Positions 8,790 through 18,800 of a DNA stretch of 64,000 bases are shown here, piece after piece (the stretch's first letter is position 1; each line of letters opens with the position of its first letter). The notes beneath the pieces are model-generated. The model made no database searches, was not told the origin of the DNA, and worked only from the letters and a program-made list of their open reading frames with translations. The DNA lies in contig JAFDYI010000027.1 in assembly GCA_018267475.1 (NCBI GenBank), positions 1-64,000 of the forward strand. Direction: 5' to 3'. The stretch is from Bacteroidota bacterium. Lineage in GTDB: Bacteria > Bacteroidota > Bacteroidia > B-17B0 > Aurantibacillaceae. The position numbers and the translations under genes are program-made.

Positions 8790-8865
8790 CTCTTTTTTCT
8801 TTATCTCGCAAATGTTGGAATTGCCACCTTTGCGCGGGCATTTTTCATTAATGATTATTTTGTTA

Positions 8866-9813
8866 TTACTTATTTTCCAACTGCATATCTGATGCAGGGG
8901 TACTTTGGCGAGGTGCTTTTTTAAAGCGTAAGCCTATCATCACCTCGTGTGTACCGCTATTGTATTTGCGTATGGGGGTAATGCTGTAATCGTACGAATA
9001 GCCAAACAAAAGCCAATTTTTATACATATAACCAAACAAAACACTTACCGCATCGTTGGTGCGGAAATTAGCTCCAATCCATACCGTGTTTTTGTAAATA
9101 CATTGCAAACCGATATCCACTTGCAGCGGCACCGGTGCTACGTATTTTACTAATAAGCCGGGTTGTAGCACAAAATTTTCTCCTAAATTAATTTTATAGG
9201 TAGCCAAGCCGTAAAAATGTGGAGCTAAACGACTTTGGTTGGTAGTTTGATCTACAAAAAATTTTAATTTAGCTTGATACAACTGCGGAAAGCCTATGCC
9301 TATAGATAGTTTTTTGCTGTAAAAATAAATGCCCGCGCCCACATCGGGCACAATAGTTGATTGATAATTAGCAGACAATACCGGGTCGCCGGGGTCGTGT
9401 GTTGTTATTTTAGATCCATCTACAGCGTATTGTACAATTCCTGCGTTTAAACCTAAAGATAATTTATATTTTGCATTTAATTTGATATGATAGGCATACA
9501 CCAAATCAATACCTGTGCGGCGTGTAGGCCCCACAATATCGGTATAAATGTTTCCACCCATACCCATCTTATAGTTTTTGAAAGGTCCTTGCAAAGAAAG
9601 CATATAGGTACGGGGTGCATCTGGAATGCCTACCCATTGATATCGGTTGTTTGATTTGGCTTCCCAATAATCGCTTCTTCCGGCAATAGCAGGATTCATC
9701 ACAAAATCATTGAGCATATACTGACTATATTGGGGCAACTGTTGTGCCATTAGGTTTACTCCCTGCACCGCAAGCAAAGCACACAAAAAAGATGAAATAT
9801 ATTTCTGTTTCAT
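8866..9813 (-). CDS. PorP/SprF family type IX secretion outer membrane protein
   Basis: 315 residues with signal peptide ending GVNLMAQ, then the family opening QLPQYSQYMLNDFVMNPAIAGRSDYW and barrel-type strands (GMGGNIYTDIVGPTRRTGIDLVYAY, FGYSYDYSITPI). The C-terminus ends EVMIGLRFKKA followed by a short polar tail. It begins 7 bp after the stop of the giant SprB-repeat gene, the same order as sprB-sprF, so it is the probable dedicated partner for secretion or surface attachment of that adhesin. It is clearly paralogous to the protein at 5071-6015, though much diverged. Confidence 0.93.
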   Translation of the reverse strand: MKQKYISSFLCALLAVQGVNLMAQQLPQYSQYMLNDFVMNPAIAGRSDYWEAKSNNRYQWVGIPDAPRTYMLSLQGPFKNYKMGMGGNIYTDIVGPTRRTGIDLVYAYHIKLNAKYKLSLGLNAGIVQYAVDGSKITTHDPGDPVLSANYQSTIVPDVGAGIYFYSKKLSIGIGFPQLYQAKLKFFVDQTTNQSRLAPHFYGLATYKINLGENFVLQPGLLVKYVAPVPLQVDIGLQCIYKNTVWIGANFRTNDAVSVLFGYMYKNWLLFGYSYDYSITPIRKYNSGTHEVMIGLRFKKAPRQSTPASDMQLENK

Positions 9814-9820
9814 AACTTGC

Positions 9821-12800
9821 TTATCTTAAAATGGTTAAAGGTCCTGCGTAATGGTCGGGATACTTAGGATCGTTAAGTCGTATGATGTAATAGTAGGTAC
9901 CCACCGGCACCGGAGAGCCTTTATAAGTTCCATTCCAGGGCACGTAATTTCCTTTGCTGTAAAACAGTTGTTCGCCCCATCGGTTATACACTTCTATTTC
10001 TACATTTGGAAAAAGACTGATGTAATCCAACAACCAGATATCGTTATGCCCATCTCCGTTAGGAGTAAACCCGGTAGGGATAGTGAAGGGCGGAAGCACG
10101 GTTACAATCATACTATCCATGCCCACACAGCCAAAAGCATTGGTTACATATACCGAGTACGTAGTAGTAATGGTAGGTGAGGCCACCGGATTAGCTACCG
10201 TTGTATCTGATAGTCCATAAGGGGGGCGCCATATTGTAGAGCCTCCGCCTGGGTTGGTAGGGGTGCCGCCTATATTTACGCTTTGTCCCGTCATTATGGA
10301 TTGGCTTGGCCCGGCATTAGCTCCTGCATTAGGGCTAATAGATACTAGCACGGTATCGCTGTTCGTGCAACCTCTGTAAGTGGCTATTAAAACATACTGG
10401 GTGCTGGCGCTTGGGTTTACGGTTATGGTTAATGAATTAGCCGGCGGAATAAGGGTTCCGGAAATATCTTGCCAGTTATAGGTAGGCGATCCCGTTACCG
10501 TTCCTGTTAATGTAATAGAGCCACTGGTGCACATAACCGTATCTCTACCTGCATTTACCGTAATGCTTACAGTTGAAGCTACTACAAAGTTGGTATCTAA
10601 TGTACAGCCGTGCGTGTCTGTTACCGTAAGCGTATAATGCCCCGGCAGGATATTAGTAAGATTAGGCGTAGCGGCGCCATTACTCCAAGAGTAGGTGTAA
10701 GAAGGCACCCCTCCTGTTACTGTGGTTGTAATAGCTCCATTGGGCGCATTGTTACAAGTAGCGCTTATGGTATCCCCTGCAAGCGTTATTTTAGGAGGGT
10801 TTTTTAGTGTATCTGTTTGATTGGCCGAACAACCGTTGGCATCGGTTACTACCAAGGAATACACACCCGCTGCTAGTCCGCTTGGGTTTTGCCCGGAAGC
10901 GGTGCTAGGTGCCCAGCTATAGGTGTAAACAGGGGTTCCTCCGGATACTACGGCGTTAAAGGCGCCGTTTGCGTTGTTATTACATTTGATAGGGGTAGTG
11001 GTAGCTAAACTTAAAATCAAACGACTAGGAGGGGTGATTGTGAGCGTTTTTGTTTGCACACAGCCTGCCGCATCGCCTACGGCTACCAAATAATTGGTAT
11101 TGGCACATAAATTACTTACAGCAGGGCTTGTTCCTAAAGCGCTCGGACTCCAACTATAGCTGTATGCGGGCGTTCCTCCGGAAGCTGTTACCGTAGCGGA
11201 GCCGTTGCACATACCATAACAACTTACCCCTGTAGAGGCTATCGTAAGTGCGGGGCCGTTCGTGTTGTTTAATCCTATGGTAAGTGTGTTGGTGCAAGAG
11301 GTTCCCGCATCGGTTACCTGTACGGTATAAATGCCTCCACACAAACTACCTACGGTAGGTGTAGTGGCGCTGGCGGCATTAGCACTCCATAAGTAAGTGT
11401 AAGGTCCTATGCCTCCTGAAACATTTGTAGAGATACTGCCGTTGCACACGCCACAAGAAGGGGTTGAAATAATGGCATTGGCATTTAGCAGGGCGGGCTG
11501 CGCAATATCTACCGATTGCGTAGCAATACAGCCCAGCGCATCGGCTACCTGAATAAAATATATGTTGGCCGATAAACCGCCTATGGTAGGAGTATGAACA
11601 GCAGGCGTTACCGGTGTCCAGCTATAAACATAAGGGGTAGTGCCTCCTGTGGCGGTGGCGGTGGCCGAACCGTTGCTTAAGCCGTTGCAAGTAACATTGC
11701 TTGCGTTTACCGTAATAGAGGGCGAAGCAATACTGCTTACCGGTATTTGTACTAGCTGCGAGCAACCTTTGCCATCTGTTACATCTACTTGATACACGCC
11801 GGCGCACACATTATTTATTTGATTTGTGTTATTTACGGGGGCGGTAGTCCAGGTGTAAGTATAAGGGGTAGCTCCTCCGGTAGGTGCTAAGCTAATGGTT
11901 CCGTTACATTGTGCACAATTAGGCGGTGTAATAGTAGGGTTTGGGTTTATTAGGAACGGATTATTTATAAGGTTTACGTTTTGTGAAACGCTACAGCCAT
12001 TAGCATCGGCTACGTTTACCGCGTAATTACCGGCGCACAAGCTGCCTAAGGTATCGGCATGTGTAGCACCCGGCGACCAAGTGTATGTGTAAGGCATAGT
12101 ACCTCCGCTGGGTATAGCTGTAAGCACCCCGTTGCACACACTACTACAACTAGGTAGCTGCGTGTTGCTTAATGATACAGCAAGCGCTGTTGGAGCAGTT
12201 ACCGTAAATGTTTGTACCGAGGCGCAACCATTATTATCGGTTACGGTTACTTGATATGTTCCCGCGCCTAAATTTACATCAGGGTTGGCCGTGCTGCCGT
12301 TACTCCAGCTAGTAGTAACAGGAGGGGCTCCTCCTAAAATAGTAGCGGTTGCCGAGCCGTTGCTTAACCCACTGCAAGTGGGGTTTCCTACACTAATGGT
12401 TACCAACGGGGCGTTGCTGCTGTTCATGTTTATAGCTACCGTTTGGCTGCAAGCTCCTGAGGTTACCACTAAGGTATAAATGCCGGCACACAAATTGTTC
12501 TGTGCCGTACTTCCGGTTGAAACACCATTCCAAGTATAAGAGTAGCTGCCTGTGCCCCCGGTGGCCGTATAAGTTACAGAGCCATCGCACTTACCGCATT
12601 GAGTGGGTATCACATTTTTACTGATAACAATAGGAGAAGGAGGTGGAGCTATACTTACCGACTGAGTGGTTACGCAATTAGCAGCATCTTTTACTTGCAC
12701 ATAATACGTACCGGCGCATAAATTGTTGATAGATGGAGAAGCTGATGAAGGAGATACCCAATTATAGGAATAAGGAGCTGTTCCGCCCGACGCGGTTACA

Positions 12801-15800
12801 CTGGCGGTAGCATTGCAAACACCCGAGCACGTGAGTCCGGTAGAGGTAATTGCTGCGGTAGGAGAAGTACTATTATTTACTGGAATTAAGTAAGAAGAAA
12901 TACAACCCATTACGTCGGCAATATTTACTTGATACAGGCCGGCACAGGCATTGTTAATCGAGGCGGTGTTTGCTGTTGTACTCCATGTATAGGTGTAAGC
13001 TCCTCCGTTGCCTCCGGTGGGCGCTAGATTTATTATCCCATTACACATACCGCAGGCAGGTTGCGTAACTGAATAGTTAGGGCTAACGGAAGTGCTGGGT
13101 GCTGTAATAGTGGCTATCTGGCTTACCTTACAACCCATAGTATCTGTAATAGTGGCGGTATAAGTGCCGGCGCATAAGTTAGTAGCGGCCGATCCCGCTT
13201 GCCCGTTACTCCATGCTATAAGATAAGGTGGGGCACCTCCAATAATGTTGGATAAAGTAGCTGTAGCATTGCAAACTCCATAGCACATGTTGTTTGTAGA
13301 AGCCAGGCTAGAAGTAATAAACGTACTTCCGTTTATGGTATAATTAAAACAGTTGGAGCAACCCAGCGAATCTTTAATGCAAACCGTATGGGTACCCATC
13401 GCTAAATTATTAAAAACATTGCTAAAAGAATATGAGGCTCCATCAAGAGAATACATATACCCTGCCGCGTAAGGAGTACCCCCCATACCATGGCTGGTAA
13501 TAGAACCATTATTTATTCCGGCACAAGTAGCATTTACAATAGTAGGATTATCCATTATTTTAGGCGGTGCTGCAATGCTAAATGTAGTCAAGGTTTGGCA
13601 ACTCAAGCCATCTGTTACTGTAGAGATATAGTTGGGCGGACTTCCACACAAGCCGCTTACAGTGGTCGTACTTACGGGAGGTATCGTGTTCCAATTGTAA
13701 GAATAAGGCGGGTTATTGGGCGGATGAATAACGGTTACCGTAGCCGATCCATTACAAGAACCAAAGCATGTTACATTATCGGTAGTAAGAGTTACTAAGG
13801 GGCCGTTAGAGTTGGTTATGCCTATCTGAAACGTATCTTTGCAATTGTTTGTATTGCTAAGCACAACCGTATAAATGCCGGCTGATAAATTAGTACAAGC
13901 CACATTGGTTCCACAAGCTATAGGCGATAACCAATTCACTGTTAAAGCACCGGAAGGAGTAACCGTATTAATAGTAATAGATCCGTTGCTCTGCCCGCAG
14001 GTAGCAGCCGTTTGCGATTCGTTTAATACGATAGCCGGCGCACTGTTTACGGTAGTAGATACGGTGTCCCTACAGTTTTTACTATCTACTACAATTAAGG
14101 TGTAAGTACCCGGGCACAAGCCGGAAGCCGTAGGGTTGTTTCCCGGAGAGGGGGCGATGCCTTGCCATTGATAGTTATACCCTCCGTTCCCTCCAGATGG
14201 AGTAGCGGTAATGCTTCCGTTGCAAGAGCCACTACACAGCGGACTAGTTGCCACGGCATTAGCATGCATTTTAGCCGAATCTTTTAGCACAAACGTTGTA
14301 GAATTAGTACATCCTTTGCTATCCGTAACGCTTACTATGTAAGGCTGCGCGGTTAAACTATGAGTGGAAGCACAACCCACGCATATATTCGGGCTCCATG
14401 AAACCGTATAGGTGGGGGTACCACCTGAGGGAGTTACCGATGCGGAACCATTAGCATAGCCAAAACATGTAGGACTAGTATATGTTACGCTTACTGAAAC
14501 AGAAGGTGGAGCGCTAATAGTAAAATGCGTCGTATCGGTGCAATGATTGGTGTCTTTTACAATCACAAAATAATTACCGGGACATAGCGCGCTTACGCTT
14601 GTTGTAGTAGGGTTGCCCGGTGTATTCCAGTTGTAGGTGAAACCTCCTCCAGATCCACCGGTGGGCGCTACACTAGCCGTGCCTGTACAACCGGTACTGC
14701 AATTATTATCTTGCTTTACAAAATTAGGTGCAATGGGCGTAGCCGGGTTTATGGTTACTACCGTTTGAATAGAACAACTGTGCGCATCAGCAACAGTTAA
14801 TGTATAATTGCCGGAACAAAGCCCTGCTACATTCGGACTATTTGAAATAATACTTCCTGATGAATTTGTCCACGTATAGGTATAAGCTGGAAAACCACCC
14901 GAAGCAGCTGCCTGCGCTGTACCATTACACAAGCCCGAGCACAATACATTTGTTTTTGTAATAGAAACCGCTACCGTTGTAGGTGCATTGATATTGTATA
15001 TGTAGGCAGCAGTACACCCTGATGCGTCGGTAATCACAACGGTATGTGTGCCCGAGGCTAAACCGGTAATAGGATTTGTAGTAGCGGTTCCATCTACCGC
15101 ATAAGAATAAGGGCTTGTACCCCCTGAAGGACTAAGTGTTATAGATCCCGTATTACCCGAACTGCAAGCACTTGGTGTAACGGTGGCATTATCCACAATT
15201 TTATTTGGCTCTGTAATGCTTACCGTGGCTATGCTTACACAACCTAAAGCATCTACTACTTTTACAGGGTAGATATCAGGGGCGCTTACTGGCCCACCGC
15301 ATAAAGTATTGTCTGTTTGCGGCGAAGGCCCACTGGGAGTGCCGGTAGTCCAAATAACTGTTACCGGAGGGTTTGCGCTCGTACCGCTTACTGTAGCACT
15401 TCCATTGCAAACGCCAAAACAACTGGCATTATTATTTATTACCACGTTGGTAACGGGGCCGTTAGGATCGTGTACCCCTATTGTAACAGTAGTATCACAA
15501 CCTTTTGAATCACTAATAGTAGCGGTATAAATACCCGCTGCCAAGCCCGTAAGCGGGTTCGCGTGGCTTCCGGTATTCCAGGTAACTGTATAAGAGGGCG
15601 TTCCACCGGAGATAGCTAAAGAAATGCTGCCACTGTTGCTTAAACAAGTAGAAGGCGAAGTAACCGTAGGCGCTATCGTGTATTGAGGCGAAGAACTTAC
15701 CGTAATAGGATTGTTGGTAGTACAACCTCTGCTATCTACCACGGTGGCCGTATAAGAGCCCGGACAAAGATTAGTTGGGTTGGGGCCTATTACTCCATTA

Positions 15801-18800
15801 TTACTCCAGCTATATGTGTAAGGGGCCGTACCTCCCGATGCAACAACCGCAGCGCTGCCATTACAACTTCCAAAACAAGTGGCGTTTACTACTGATGTGG
15901 TAGCGGTAAGTGCCGGTGGGTTCAGTATGGTAATGCTGTCTTTGCTGGCACAACCTGTTTGGTCGGTTACGAATACAATGTAGGTTCCGGGGCATAGATT
16001 ATTAGCCGTACACGAAAGTGTGTTGCTGCAGGCCGGCACCGGCACTGGGTTTGGAGTCCAAGAGAATGTATAAGGTGCTGATCCCCCCGATGCTGTTGCG
16101 TTGGCGCTGCCATCACAAGCATTGTGGCATGATACGGAAAGAGAACTAGCTAAGATATTGACATTGATAATGACCTGAACATTAAATACCGTGGAGGCTA
16201 AACAACCATTGGCATCTTTTACATACAACGTATGCGTGCCCACACACAAGGTATTGATAGTTGTGGCGCTTGAAAAAGGCCCGCCTGCTGCGTCCCAACT
16301 AAATTGATAGGGAGCAGTACCGCCTGTAGCGCCGGCTGTAGCCGTGCCGTTGCAGATGTTTAAACAACTTTTAGTAACATTGCTTACTGAAGCAGATAAG
16401 GCAGTTGGTTGAGTAATATTATACACGATAGCCGTTGCGATACAACCCTTGCTATCTTTTACTTGAAGGGTATGCGTGCCGGTACATAAACCCGATGTAG
16501 AAGCGGTTGCAGAGTAAATGCCTCCGTCCCAACTATATTGGTAAGGAGCGGTACCTCCGGCAGCCATTGCCACCGCTGAACCATTGCAAGAGCCTGCGCA
16601 GGTAACATTAGTAGGTGTTACACTAGCTGTTATAGGAGTGGGGTTCACTAAAGTTACTGTTTGCGAAGCCAAGCAGTTATTAGCATCGTTTACGTTTAAT
16701 ACATAAGTGCCCGCACATAAATTATTAGGAGTTAGGGTATTAGGTGCCATAGCCGGATTCCAAATGAAGGTATAAGTAGGGAAAGTTCCTCCGGTAATAG
16801 CAGCGCTAATAGAACCATCGCAAGCTCCGGAGCAATTAGGGTTAATGGATGTTGTCGCAATAACAATAGGAGCCGGGTTGGCAATACTTACGGTAGCAGT
16901 AGTAGTACAAAGGCTTGAGTCGGTTACGGTTACGGAATAATTACCCGAGCACATATTGCTTTGACTGGGTGCTGTAGGTGATACCGGGTTAGCCCCCGTG
17001 CCGCTCCAGCTATAGATATAAGTAGGCGTTCCGCCCGTTACACTGGTATTAATTTGTGCATTACACTGGTTTGCGCACACCAAAGGGGTAGCACTTATGT
17101 TGATTATTAAAGGGTTTGGCTTGGTAAAGGTTACCGCTTTGGTTACTGAGCAATTTTTTGAATCTGTTATGGTAACGGTGCATGTGGTATTGCCACACTG
17201 GCCGGAAAGCGTAGGGGTATTGTTACCCGGCGCACAAGACCAACTGTAGGTATATCCGGGCACTCCACCACTGGGCGTAACGGTAGCCGAAGCATTACAT
17301 AGGGTAGCGCAACTGGCATTTTTTTGTGCCACTACAGCCGTTATTTGCGGGGGTGAAGTAAGGGTAGCCGATACTGCTTTCACACAATTATTACTATCTT
17401 TTACGGTAATGGAATACACTCCGGCGCCTAAGCCTGAAACGCAAGCTGTAGCCGGCTCAGCAGGCGACCACGAATATGTGTATGTAGCACCGGTACCTCC
17501 ACTAGGGCTTACACAAATTTGCCCATCAGTTGAACCAAAGCAAGCGGGGTTTGTAAAGGTAACAGTTGCATTTAATACAGGTGGGTTATTCAATGTTGCT
17601 TTTACGGTATCGTGACAACCTCTACTATCGGTAAGCACTACCGAATAAGTACCAAAAGGTAAATTGGAATAGGTTGATGAAGTGGCTGTTCCACTTATGG
17701 TTCCTACGCCAGAGGGTGCCCATACAAAGCCGGTGTAAAGAGGGGTGCCCCCACTTACAGCATCTGTAATACTTCCGCTTGCTTGGCCGTTGCACTTAGG
17801 TTGCACAACCGTTACTGTGTGCGTTATAGGTGGTGGCGAAGTAAGAGTAAAGGTTTCTGAAAGAACACAACCATGTGCGTCTTTTATTACGCATGAATAG
17901 GTGCCTGCACAAAGCGATGAGTAGGTGGAACTGTTAGCGGAACCAGATATCACGCCTCCCGTAGGTGTCCACGAAAAAGTGTAAGGATTGGTGCCTCCCG
18001 AAACGCCGGTAACTGAAACAGAACCGTTGCATACATTAGCGCAACTTATAGAAGTAGTTGTTACCGGATTTATAGTAGCCGCTAAAGCCGGGGGTGCTGC
18101 CGGAACGGTACCGGTATACACAGCAGTACAACCATTTTTGTCGGTAACAGTACAGGTGTGTACAGAGCCTGCACACAAATTGTAAAGAGTGTCATTAGTA
18201 TTACCGCTATCCCAAGTAGTAGTGTATTTTATGCCATTGCTTTGCACCGCACCAAAAGGGGTACCGCCCGTAGGGGCCACCCACATCTGCCCATTGCAAG
18301 CGCCAAAGCACAAGGGTGCTTTTACCCCTCCGTTAGGAGAAATAACAGGCGGTTGATTAATGGTTACTTTTACGGAAGGCTGCATCGTACAACCAGCTGC
18401 ATCGGTAACATTAATAGTGTAAGTGCCTGCGCACAGGCTGTTCGTTGTTTGCGTTATTCCTGAAGGAACGTTATTGAGTGTGAAAGTGGTTAAAGAAGGG
18501 GTTGTCCATACAACGGTATAAGGAGGATGGCTGCCCGCTATAATATAGCTAGAAGACCCGTTACATAAACCATTACAAGTTGCCGGAGTAGTAGAAGGGG
18601 GAGGGATAGAGATAGGTGAAGTAGCCGGAACATTTACTCCTGAAAGAAAAGACGTGGTAGAGTCTCCACTAGAAGTAGTACAGGTAATCAACACATTATA
18701 ACTATTGGCGCATAAACCAACGCAAGTAAAAGTAGTAGCACTGGTAGTATAGGTTTGTGGGGTGGAGCTAATCCATTGAATGGTATAAGGAGGTGTTCCG